Assembly: GCA_015063325.1 (NCBI GenBank)
Contig: SVUK01000004.1
Location: forward strand, 1-64,000
Origin: Oscillospiraceae bacterium
GTDB taxonomy: Bacteria > Bacillota > Clostridia > Oscillospirales > CAG-272
Direction of reading: 5' to 3'
Length of the DNA stretch: 64,000 nt
Part shown: positions 55,366 through 64,000 of the stretch, piece by piece
Layout: each line of letters opens with the position of its first letter
How positions within the stretch are numbered: position 1 is the stretch's first letter
The notes under the pieces: model-generated
The model's database searches: none
What the model was told of the DNA's origin: nothing
Seen by the model: only the letters and a program-made list of their open reading frames with translations
Translations under genes and position numbers: made by a program

Positions 55366-56766
55366 ATGCCGGTGGAGCTTTCCTCATCGTTACAAGTTTT
55401 ATTAGCACTTTCTATAGCGCTCATGGCAGGACTTATCATGTCCCGTGTGACCAAGCGCTGGAATTTACCTGCCGTGACCGGGTATCTGGTTGCCGGGATT
55501 CTGATCGGACCGTATTGTTTGGGTCAGTTGGGGATTTTGGGACTCGGATTTGTGGATGCGGCGGATGTGAAAAAATACGACATCATTTCCAAAGTCGCGC
55601 TCGGTTTTATCGCCATTGCCATGGGCAACGAGTTCCGGCTTTCCGAGCTGAAAAAAATCGGCAAAAAGGCAACAGTCATCGCCGTTTTGCAGGCATTGAC
55701 GGCAACCGTCTTTGTAGACATCGCCCTGATTCTGGTGCATTTTTGGCTGGGCGAGAAATTCCCGATCTCGGTTGCGGTTACGTTGGGTGCCGTCGCCGCG
55801 GCAACTGCCCCGGCTGCAACGCTGATGGTGGTCAAGCAGTATAAAGCAGAGGGACCGCTGACCAAGCTGCTTTTGCCGATCGTGGCGTTGGATGACGCGG
55901 TGGGGCTTGTGGTATTTGCCGTTTCTTTCGGAATCGCTCAGGCGCTGGACGGCGGCAATGTGGACGTGATTTCGGTTGCGCTCAATCCGCTTATCGAGGT
56001 GGTTGCCTCTCTTCTTTTGGGCGCGGCGCTCGGTTTTCTGTTCCATTTTTCGGAGCGCTTCTTCCATTCGCGCAGCAAACGTATGAGCATATCTGTCGCC
56101 TTTGTCTTTCTTGCCGTTGCGCTCTCCATGTTGGAGTTCCATATCGGCAGCGTGACCATCGGGTTTTCCTCACTTCTCGTTTGTATGATGCTCGGGACGG
56201 TATTTTGCAATTTGTGCGACTTCTCCGAGGAGCTGATGGACCGCATTGACCGCTGGACCGGACCTTTGATGGTGCTGTTTTTTGTCATCAGCGGCGCGGA
56301 GTTGGAACTTAACGTTTTTAAAGATTGGCAAATCGTTGTTGTCGGCGCGATTTACATCTTGTTCCGGTCGATGGGCAAAATCGGGGGTGCGAGCATTTCT
56401 TCCAAAATGATGAAGTGCGAACCGCAGGTACAAAAATACCTCGGTTTTACGCTTTTGCCGCAGGCAGGCGTTGCGCTGGGAATGTCGCTGATTGCGGCGG
56501 AACGAATGCCGGGCGACGAGGGAAAGCTCGTTCGCAGTATCACCCTGTTTGCCGTGCTGATTTACGAATTGGTCGGACCGCTGATGACAAAGATTGCTTT
56601 GGATAAAGCCGGTGAAATTCATGAAAAACCGGTGCCCGAGCGCGTCAAAGCCGGAATGGAGAAAAAAGAAAAAAAGAAGGGAAGCGTTGCACCGTCCGCC
56701 GCAGAACGATTGGAAAGTCAAGGCGTATCTGCCGGTTTATCCGCACCCGACAATCAAAAGAAATAA
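55366..56766 (+). CDS. CPA2-type cation:proton antiporter
   Basis: 'WNLPAVTGYLVAGILIGPYCLG', 'AATAPAATLMVVKQY', 'LDDAVGLVVFAVSFG', about 12 TM. Confidence 0.9.
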   Translation: MPVELSSSLQVLLALSIALMAGLIMSRVTKRWNLPAVTGYLVAGILIGPYCLGQLGILGLGFVDAADVKKYDIISKVALGFIAIAMGNEFRLSELKKIGKKATVIAVLQALTATVFVDIALILVHFWLGEKFPISVAVTLGAVAAATAPAATLMVVKQYKAEGPLTKLLLPIVALDDAVGLVVFAVSFGIAQALDGGNVDVISVALNPLIEVVASLLLGAALGFLFHFSERFFHSRSKRMSISVAFVFLAVALSMLEFHIGSVTIGFSSLLVCMMLGTVFCNLCDFSEELMDRIDRWTGPLMVLFFVISGAELELNVFKDWQIVVVGAIYILFRSMGKIGGASISSKMMKCEPQVQKYLGFTLLPQAGVALGMSLIAAERMPGDEGKLVRSITLFAVLIYELVGPLMTKIALDKAGEIHEKPVPERVKAGMEKKEKKKGSVAPSAAERLESQGVSAGLSAPDNQKK

Positions 56767-57101
56767 AAGAAATAACAAAAAAGTTTCAGCTTTATAGATT
56801 GAAAAAGCCGTTTGTAAAAAAGCAGACGGCTTTTCTTTTTTTATTTCTTCCATTTTATAATATTGTTTTCTACATAAGAGGAAAAACAATTGCATATCGG
56901 TATACATTTTAAAAATTTGGTGATTTGCACAATTTTGCAAATGAAAAACGTGAATATTTATCTTGCATATTGGCTCGCAGAGCCGTTTTGTTCGATTTTT
57001 TGCTTGACTAATTTTTAACAAAATCTTGCAGAATAGATTAAAAATGACAGAAAAATTGTTAAAAATATAAAAAATATCAAAAAGTTTTTACAAAAAAATT
57101 G

Positions 57102-57130
57102 TTGACAATCACGATTGCTTGTGCTACAAT
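57102..57130 (+). promoter_or_regulatory. Sigma-A promoter of the ABC transporter operon
   Basis: TTGACA - 17 nt - TACAAT. Confidence 0.8.
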
Positions 57131-57177
57131 GTTGTTGCGGTTAAAAAACCGACTTTATACATTTTTTGGAGGGAGTT

Positions 57178-58500
57178 ATGAAAAAACTTCTCGCATTCAC
57201 TCTTGCTTGCCTGATGGTAGTTTCCTGCTTCGCGCTCGCAGCTTGCGGTAAGAAGGAGACAAAACTCAGCGCAACCCAAGAAATCATCAAACAAGCGCAA
57301 ACCATGACCCTGGAAGAACTGGCAAGAAAAGCCATTGAGGAATCCAACGGCAAGACCTTCTACGGCGTTGGTAACTCCAGCCGCGGCAAGAGCGCACTTC
57401 CGCTCTTTATCGAGTATCTGCAGACCATTGATTCCAGCTACAACATGACCTACGAGTGGCAGCAGCCGAAGAACAACAAGATCTTCGATCAGCTGACCGC
57501 CGACTCCAAGAAGACCACCGGCACCTTTGCAATGACCCTGATCCAGGACGGCAACCAGATTGAAAGCAAGATGGTTCAAACCGGCATTCTGGACACCTTT
57601 ATTCCGAAGGATTGGGCAGACGCAAACGGCGTGAAAGCCGAGGACTACAACGGCTACCTCGCTCTGCAAACCCTGAATAAGATCTTCATGTACAACTCCA
57701 CCGGTTCCAAGACCTATACCAACTGCTGGGATTTCGTAGCGGAAGGCGAACATGGTCTGTTTATGGACATTGACTCCGAGCTTGTCGGCAAAAACTTCCT
57801 GTATATGCTGACAAAGGACGAGTATGCAAATCAGCTCAAAGCCGCTTACGATGTTCTGTCTGCCGAAAAGAAAGCTTATATTGACACCGCTGTTAAGGCT
57901 GTGGAAGGCGACGCAAAAGACTTCGGTCTCGGCGCAAACGGCAAATATGCTCTCGCTTGGATCAAACTCTGGGTGGAAAGCTACAACGCACAAAGCGACG
58001 ACGGCCCGATCTGCAACACGCTGGTGAAAGATTCGGCTACCGATCAATTCGGTCTGCTTGTTTACTCCAAACTGCGTTCCGTTTCGGAAACCGAAGAAAC
58101 TTCCAAGAACAACGTAAAAGTTGCCGCTTACCAGGATGACTACAAGGGCATCGGCGGCTATGGCTACTGCCACTACCTGTTCGTAACCGACAACTCTCCG
58201 CTTCCCTGGACCGCCTGCGCGTTCATTGCCTACATGACCTGCACCGTTGACGGTTTCAGCGCATGGGGCAAAGATATCGGCGGTTACTCCTCCAACCCGA
58301 CGGTTGCAGCCGGAACCGAAGAGAAATACCATCACTCCACCGGCGGCGACACTGCCGAAGGCGGTCCGTTCCCGGCTCTGAATGATAAGGGATTCACCTG
58401 GTGGAAAGACAGACTCGTCATTGAAGATCCCGAGTACTGCGCAAGCGTTGCATTCACCGTGGGAAGCTGGATTGAACTGTTGACCAAATACACGGGATAA
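57178..58500 (+). CDS. ABC transporter substrate-binding lipoprotein
   Basis: MKKLLAFTLACLMVVSCFALAACGKKE lipobox; first gene before fused permease and ATPase genes. Confidence 0.85.
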   Translation: MKKLLAFTLACLMVVSCFALAACGKKETKLSATQEIIKQAQTMTLEELARKAIEESNGKTFYGVGNSSRGKSALPLFIEYLQTIDSSYNMTYEWQQPKNNKIFDQLTADSKKTTGTFAMTLIQDGNQIESKMVQTGILDTFIPKDWADANGVKAEDYNGYLALQTLNKIFMYNSTGSKTYTNCWDFVAEGEHGLFMDIDSELVGKNFLYMLTKDEYANQLKAAYDVLSAEKKAYIDTAVKAVEGDAKDFGLGANGKYALAWIKLWVESYNAQSDDGPICNTLVKDSATDQFGLLVYSKLRSVSETEETSKNNVKVAAYQDDYKGIGGYGYCHYLFVTDNSPLPWTACAFIAYMTCTVDGFSAWGKDIGGYSSNPTVAAGTEEKYHHSTGGDTAEGGPFPALNDKGFTWWKDRLVIEDPEYCASVAFTVGSWIELLTKYTG

Positions 58501-58525
58501 TTTTTGCGGAATTTAACTGATTACC

Positions 58526-58556
58526 GGGGGCTGTATTTCTCATAATACAGCCCCTT
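58526..58556 (+). terminator. Intra-operon hairpin/attenuator between substrate-binding-protein and permease genes
   Basis: GGGGCTGTATT-TCTCAT-AATACAGCCCC-TTCTT. Confidence 0.7.
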
Positions 58557-58568
58557 CTTGGAGGATAT

Positions 58569-60407
58569 ATGACCAATCAATTGAACGCAACAAAACGGGC
58601 GTCATCCTTCCGCATCGGTCGCAACAAGCTGTTCACCTTTCTTTCGCAACCGTATAACGTCATTCTGATCGTGCTGGGTGTGGTTTGCACCATTACCACG
58701 GTTGCACCAATCGTTGCGATCATCGAGGACACGCTGAAAATCCACCCCGGAACGATTGACCAGTATCTGACCGGGAAAACCGAGGGCTTTTCTTTTGCGA
58801 ACTATATTGACCTATTCACAAGCAAATTGGCAAAAACCAATTTGTGGGAGCCGCTCGGCAACACGCTGATTATTTCCTTCTTTGCCTGCGTTACGGCAAT
58901 TTTGGTTGGCGGACTGTTTGCATTCCTGGTCACGCGGACCAACATGAAGTTTAAAAAATATTTAAGTTCCATTTTCATTTTCCCCTACATCATGCCGCAG
59001 TGGACGCTGGCGCTCGTTTGGAGAAATCTGTTCAACTCCAACGCTGTTACCGGAACAAGCGACGGGCTTCTCGCCTCGCTGTTCGGTATCCGGATGCCGC
59101 TTTGGTGGTGCCAGGGAATTTTCCCCTGCATTATTGTGCTCGGTCTTCACTATTCGGCGTTTGCTTATATTTTGATCGGCGGCATTTTCCGGAATATGGA
59201 CGCCAACTTGGAAGAGGCGGCAACCATTCTCAACACGCCTAAGTGGCGAATTGTAACGCGCATTACGCTTCCCATGGTCAAACCGGCAATTCTTTCCACC
59301 GTGCTTCTTGTTTTCGGAAGCTCCATGGGAAGCTATCCGGTACCGCACTACCTCAAACTTTCCACGCTCTCTACGCGCTATCTGGAAATGAACGATAAAT
59401 ACGCCGGCGAGGCAAGTATTCTTGCTGTCATCATGATCGTCATCGGCGTTGCTATTATGATTATCAACCAACAGAGCCTGAAGAGCCGGAAAAACTACAC
59501 CACCGTTACCGGAAAATCTGGGCAAATTTCGAAAATCAATCTCGGCAAGGTCGGCAAATACGCTGTTGCCATCATTCTGATTTTCACCACCTTTATGACC
59601 AGTATTTACCCGTTGATCTCCTTTGCGTTCGAGACCTTCCTGCCAAACCCGGGCGACTACAGTTTCCTGCGCACGTGGAATCCGAGCAACCTGACCTTAA
59701 AATGGTGGATCACAAACGAGAACGTGACCGAAAACGGACTTTACGGGCAAATGGGTATGTTGTTCAATAAAACGATTTGGACTGCCTACGGCGGTACGAT
59801 CTTCCTTTCCATCATGTGCGCGCTCTTTGCCGGCACCATTGGAACGCTGATCGGCTATGCTGTTTCCAAAAAGCGCCGCAACCGCTTTGCAAACTACGTT
59901 AATAACATTGCCTTTTTGCCATATCTTATGCCTTCGGTTGCAGTTGGTATTGCTTACTTTATTTTGCTTGCCACCAACGATCATTTCAACCTGTACAATA
60001 CCTACGCGCTCCTCATCATCGTCGGAACGGTCAAATACATTCCGTTTGCAAGCCGCGCGTCGCTCAACTCCATGCTGCAGCTCAGCGGAGAGATTGAGGA
60101 ATCGGCGTTGATTCAGAACGTCCCGTGGTTCAAGCGGATGTTCCGCATCATCATTCCGATCCAAAAATCCTCGATTTTGAGCGGATTTTTGCTCCCGTTC
60201 ATCACCTGTATGCGTGAACTTTCCTTGTTCATGCTGCTCTGCGTGCAGGGCTTTATCATGTCCACGACGATGGACTATTTCGATGAAATGGGACTTGCCG
60301 CATTTTCCAGCGGCATGAACTTGATGCTGATTGTCACCATCCTTATTTTCAACGGGATCATTAATAAGATCACCGGTGCAAGCCTGGATAAGGGTATCGG
60401 CGGCTGA
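58569..60407 (+). CDS. ABC transporter permease, fused tandem permease domains (iron/spermidine-type)
   Basis: Two permease halves with EAA-like loops ('NLEEAATILNTPKWRIVTRITLPMVKPAI', 'EIEESALIQNVPWFKRMFRIIIPIQKSSI'). Confidence 0.9.
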   Translation: MTNQLNATKRASSFRIGRNKLFTFLSQPYNVILIVLGVVCTITTVAPIVAIIEDTLKIHPGTIDQYLTGKTEGFSFANYIDLFTSKLAKTNLWEPLGNTLIISFFACVTAILVGGLFAFLVTRTNMKFKKYLSSIFIFPYIMPQWTLALVWRNLFNSNAVTGTSDGLLASLFGIRMPLWWCQGIFPCIIVLGLHYSAFAYILIGGIFRNMDANLEEAATILNTPKWRIVTRITLPMVKPAILSTVLLVFGSSMGSYPVPHYLKLSTLSTRYLEMNDKYAGEASILAVIMIVIGVAIMIINQQSLKSRKNYTTVTGKSGQISKINLGKVGKYAVAIILIFTTFMTSIYPLISFAFETFLPNPGDYSFLRTWNPSNLTLKWWITNENVTENGLYGQMGMLFNKTIWTAYGGTIFLSIMCALFAGTIGTLIGYAVSKKRRNRFANYVNNIAFLPYLMPSVAVGIAYFILLATNDHFNLYNTYALLIIVGTVKYIPFASRASLNSMLQLSGEIEESALIQNVPWFKRMFRIIIPIQKSSILSGFLLPFITCMRELSLFMLLCVQGFIMSTTMDYFDEMGLAAFSSGMNLMLIVTILIFNGIINKITGASLDKGIGG

Positions 60408-60445
60408 CCGGCACAACGAAAACAACAGAAAGGAATTTGCGGCTT

Positions 60446-62071
60446 ATGCCAGAGATTATTTTAACAGACGTTACCAAACGGTGGGGCAGTTTTTACGCCG
60501 TTGACCATTTGAGCATGACCATTGAGGACAACGCATTCGTCACCTTGTTAGGTCCCTCCGGATGCGGCAAAACCACCACCCTGCGTATGATTGCCGGTTT
60601 GGAAACGCCCACCAGCGGCAGAATCACTATCGGTGACCGCGTGGTCTTCGATAGCGAGCAGGGAATCAACATTCCGGCAAACAAACGGCGCGTTGGCTTT
60701 TTGTTCCAGAACTACGCCCTTTGGCCAAACATGACCGTTTACCAAAACATTTCCTTTGGTCTTACCAACATCAAAGAGGAAATGCCCAAGATCAATTTCA
60801 AGGCGAAAACGGCGCAAAGAAAGGTTGAAATTCTTGCCGATCCGAAAAAGCTCGCCGCCCTGATCAACGATTCTACCGATAAAGACGGCAAGCTCAACCC
60901 CCAAAGAGCTCTTTTGAAATTGATTGATACCTATGAAATTTCCATTTATACCGCCAAGGAGCTTCTCGCGCTCGGAATTCACGATGGCAAGGATCCTGCC
61001 GGGGAAATTGCAAAATTGCAAAACTTGGTGGATGGCGAAAAGGCCGCCGCCGAGGTCAAGGGCTTTACCCTGAACGAGAATTTTGAATACGAAAAAGGCG
61101 GAGAAATTGTTACCAAGGTCCGCAAACTCTCCAAAGAGGAAGTGGATCTTGCCGTTCGCCGCGTTTCGCGTATCGTGAAAATCGGAATGTTTATGGATCG
61201 CTACCCGGCGGAGCTTTCCGGCGGTCAGCAGCAACGCGTTGCCATTGCAAGAACGCTCGCGCCCGAACCCACCGTACTTTTCATGGATGAACCGCTCTCC
61301 AACCTGGATGCAAAACTCCGTTTGGAAATGCGCTCCGAGCTGCAGCGCTTGCATCTGGACACCGGAAGTACCTTCGTTTACGTTACCCACGACCAGATGG
61401 AAGCCATGACGCTTGCCACCAAGATCTGCCTGCTCGATAACGGCGTACTTCGTCAATATGACGCACCGCTCACCGTTTACCGCAATCCGAGCGACACCTT
61501 TGTTGCCGACTTTGTGGGCAGCCCTGCCATCAACTTTGCGCAGGCGCACGGCGAAGCCGTGGACGGCGGCATTGAGCTGACCTTCCTGGAAGGCGTCAAG
61601 GGCACATTTCGCCCCACCGAGCCGCTGGATCTTGCCGAGTGGATTAAAAGCGACTACGCAAAGGACCGCGAGATTGCCGAATGGCGCGCCGAACTGCTCA
61701 AGGATAAGCGCAACGTGGAAAAAGGAAACAAGGATACCGTTTTCAAATGCCACATTGCCAAAGTGGATGAAACCGAATTTGAGGAAGAGCGCCCCATCGG
61801 CGATAACGACTTTATTCTCGGCATCCGCCCCGAAGCCATTCATATCAGCAAAGAGGGAAAGATCCCGGCAGAAGTTTACAGCTCTATGCCGACCGGTATG
61901 GAAACCACCGTGCGTCTGCGCGTTGGCAAACTGCTCCTGACCGGCGTTTCCTTCGGAAAGATCACCTTTGCGCTGGAGGAAAAAGTGCGTTTCGATTTCG
62001 GCAAAGCCGAGGTCGTGCTTTTCTCGGCGCGTTCGGGACGTCTCATCTCCACGGGTACGCTTGAACTGTAA
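60446..62071 (+). CDS. ABC transporter ATP-binding protein with about 120-aa insertion between Q-loop and signature motif
   Basis: Walker A 'GPSGCGKTTTLR', 'LSGGQQQRVAIARTLAPEPTVLFMDEPLSNLDAKLR'; TOBE-like C-terminus. ATG at 60446 preferred over TTG at 60437. Confidence 0.92.
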   Translation: MPEIILTDVTKRWGSFYAVDHLSMTIEDNAFVTLLGPSGCGKTTTLRMIAGLETPTSGRITIGDRVVFDSEQGINIPANKRRVGFLFQNYALWPNMTVYQNISFGLTNIKEEMPKINFKAKTAQRKVEILADPKKLAALINDSTDKDGKLNPQRALLKLIDTYEISIYTAKELLALGIHDGKDPAGEIAKLQNLVDGEKAAAEVKGFTLNENFEYEKGGEIVTKVRKLSKEEVDLAVRRVSRIVKIGMFMDRYPAELSGGQQQRVAIARTLAPEPTVLFMDEPLSNLDAKLRLEMRSELQRLHLDTGSTFVYVTHDQMEAMTLATKICLLDNGVLRQYDAPLTVYRNPSDTFVADFVGSPAINFAQAHGEAVDGGIELTFLEGVKGTFRPTEPLDLAEWIKSDYAKDREIAEWRAELLKDKRNVEKGNKDTVFKCHIAKVDETEFEEERPIGDNDFILGIRPEAIHISKEGKIPAEVYSSMPTGMETTVRLRVGKLLLTGVSFGKITFALEEKVRFDFGKAEVVLFSARSGRLISTGTLEL

Positions 62072-62089
62072 AATTTTTACACCTGCATT

Positions 62090-62122
62090 GCGCCGCCGGA
62101 AGTTCCGGCGGCGCTTTTTTTT
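62090..62122 (+). terminator. Rho-independent terminator
   Basis: GCGCCGCCGGAA-G-TTCCGGCGGCGC-TTTTTTTT. Confidence 0.9.
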
Positions 62123-62134
62123 CACAAACGGTTC

Positions 62135-62163
62135 TTGACATTTATTGCATTATTCTTTATAAT
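62135..62163 (+). promoter_or_regulatory. Sigma-A promoter of the Na/Pi cotransporter
   Basis: TTGACA - 17 nt - TATAAT. Confidence 0.8.
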
Positions 62164-62223
62164 AATCTTGAAATGAATACAGAATAGTATTATCAAAAAA
62201 TAAAACGGGCTTGAGGTTGAAAA

Positions 62224-63972
62224 ATGGAACTTTACGCGGTTTTGTCGCTCATCGGAGGATTGGCGTTTTTCCTGTTTGGAATGCACACCATGTCGTCCTC
62301 GCTTTCCAAAATGGCGTCAGGAGGTTTGGAGCGCACGCTCAAAAAGGTTACGTCCAAGCCTATTTTGAGCCTTTTGCTGGGCGTTGTTATCACGGTTGCC
62401 ATGCAGTCCTCCTCGGCAACCACCGTCATGCTGGTGGGACTTGTCAGTTCGGGGCTCATGCAATTTTCGCAAACCATCTACGTCATTTTGGGCGCCAATG
62501 TGGGTACAACGCTGACGGCGTGGATTCTGTCGCTTTCGGGAATTCAAAATGAGGCGGTTTGGGTGCAAATGCTTAAACCCTCGCATTTTTCGCCCATTGT
62601 TGCCATTATCGGCATTATGTTGTTGATGTTTACGAAAACCGATAAAAAGAAGACGATCGGAACCGTGATGATCGGTTTTGCGCTTTTGATGTTCGGTATG
62701 ACGCTGATGAGCGACGCGGTCAGTCCGCTGGCGGCAAAGCCTGAATTCAAGGACGTTTTGGAAAGTCTTGCAAATCCATATCTCGGCCTTTTCGTTTCCC
62801 TCGGCTTTACCGCTGTGGTGCAGAGCTCGGCGGCAACCATCGGCGTATTGCAGGCGATTTCGCTGTCAGGCGGTATGAGTTATTCCATGGCGATTCCGAT
62901 GATTATGGGACTGAATATCGGTACCTGCGCAACCTCGCTCATCTCCTGCATTGGGGCGAACACCAACGCCAAGCGCGTTGCCGTTTCGCACCTGACCATT
63001 AAGATTTTAGGTGCGCTGGTCGGACTTCCGGTCTTCCTTTTATTAGAGTATTTCGGGCTTTTGCCCTTCGCGGCGGACGCCGTTTCACCGTGGGGGATTG
63101 CACTGATCCACACCGTTTATAACCTGATTTTAACGCTTTTGTTCCTGCCGCTTGCCAAACCGCTGACAAAACTTGTGGAAAAGCTGGTGCGCGAAAAGAA
63201 AAAGGATGAACGCGAGGAGGTTTTTACGCTGGACGAACGTTTGTTGCGCGTCCCCTCGGTCGCCATTGCCGAATGTGCCAACAAGACCGGCGAAATGTGC
63301 TCCATTGCCTGCAGCATTTTGCAGGATTCTTTTGAGATTCTGTTTGACTACAAAAAAGAAATTGCCGCAAAGATTGAGGAGCAGGAAAACAAGCTGGATC
63401 TTTTGGAAGATAAACTCGGCACTTATCTTGTTCCGCTCGGCACCAAAAATCTTTCGGTGGCGGATAGCCGCAAGGTTTCGGAAATGCTGCACACCATCGG
63501 CGATTTTGAGCGGCTCGGCGACCATGCCGTCAACCTGATGAAAGTCTCGCGAGAAATTGCCGAGAAGGAGATTGTTTTTTCCGAGGACGCCACCGCGGAA
63601 TTGAAAACGGCAATGGCGGCGGCAACCGAAATTTTGGATTTGACCGAAGAGGCATACCGCACCGGAAACGCCGAACTTGCCCGTAGGGTTGAGCCGCTGG
63701 AGCAGGTGATTGATCGTCTGATTTCTTCCACCAAGGATCACCATATCGACCGCCTGGTTGCCGGAAATTGCACCATTGAGCATGGATTTGTCCTTTCGGA
63801 TATTTTGACGAATATTGAACGGATTTCCGACCATTGCTCCAATGTTGCCGTTGCGCTGATCGAACTGGGACACAATTCCTTTGAAACGCACCAATACCTC
63901 AATGATGTCAAATCGGGCAACGAGGAGTTCGAGCGGCAGTATGCGTTCTATGCCGAAAAATACGGCGTCTGA
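62224..63972 (+). CDS. Na/Pi cotransporter family protein with C-terminal PhoU-like domain
   Basis: 'GGLAFFLFGMHTMSSSLSKMASGGLERTLKKVTSKPILSLLLGVVITVAMQSSSATTVMLVGLV', 'LGANVGTTLTAW'; helical PhoU-like tail. Confidence 0.92.
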   Translation: MELYAVLSLIGGLAFFLFGMHTMSSSLSKMASGGLERTLKKVTSKPILSLLLGVVITVAMQSSSATTVMLVGLVSSGLMQFSQTIYVILGANVGTTLTAWILSLSGIQNEAVWVQMLKPSHFSPIVAIIGIMLLMFTKTDKKKTIGTVMIGFALLMFGMTLMSDAVSPLAAKPEFKDVLESLANPYLGLFVSLGFTAVVQSSAATIGVLQAISLSGGMSYSMAIPMIMGLNIGTCATSLISCIGANTNAKRVAVSHLTIKILGALVGLPVFLLLEYFGLLPFAADAVSPWGIALIHTVYNLILTLLFLPLAKPLTKLVEKLVREKKKDEREEVFTLDERLLRVPSVAIAECANKTGEMCSIACSILQDSFEILFDYKKEIAAKIEEQENKLDLLEDKLGTYLVPLGTKNLSVADSRKVSEMLHTIGDFERLGDHAVNLMKVSREIAEKEIVFSEDATAELKTAMAAATEILDLTEEAYRTGNAELARRVEPLEQVIDRLISSTKDHHIDRLVAGNCTIEHGFVLSDILTNIERISDHCSNVAVALIELGHNSFETHQYLNDVKSGNEEFERQYAFYAEKYGV

Positions 63973-64000
63973 TTTTTTCGGGAGAAAAAAGGTTCCTATT

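Noticed and set aside
57124-58335. 403-aa minus-strand ORF
   Set aside because: Antisense shadow of the substrate-binding lipoprotein gene.
60548-62125. 525-aa minus-strand ORF
   Set aside because: Antisense shadow of the ABC ATPase gene.

Overview
This window looks like a chromosomal segment of a spore-forming Clostridia (Firmicutes) bacterium: gerA/gerB/gerC-like genes, SecA with a C-terminal zinc motif, RecA/RecX, and many canonical sigma-A promoters. The housekeeping backbone includes an RluA-type pseudouridine synthase, birA, aspartate kinase, 4-alpha-glucanotransferase, an MFS transporter, GDPD, metF plus a split metH, a MutS-like protein, trmL, secA, a spore-germination operon, an alanine symporter, tRNA-Gly, UPF0210 plus ACT, recX, recA, nagB, an AraC regulator, a NahK-like kinase, a CPA2 antiporter, a three-gene ABC transporter and a Na/Pi cotransporter. 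Accessory blocks interrupt it: (i) a left block of large repetitive secreted proteins (1-9433); (ii) a probable island next to tRNA-Gly, with a frameshifted integrase remnant, a 2726-aa repeat protein, a short peptide, a lipoprotein, and DUF6809/TnpV/SLOG-like remnants; (iii) a cassette at 48.7-52.2 kb with an HTH regulator, a short peptide and tandem DUF6273-like secreted domains split by an in-frame TAG, bracketed by two cloverleaf-like inverted-repeat elements. The most interesting signal is a family of three tiny ORFs (39-48 aa, below the ORF-track cutoff) with the consensus '(Y/F)xxPxIxxIxxDx(x)DI(I/L)TTS'. Each lies immediately beside a large secreted repeat protein, which suggests an undescribed small-peptide/exoprotein system. 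All assignments are made by eye; no database search was run.
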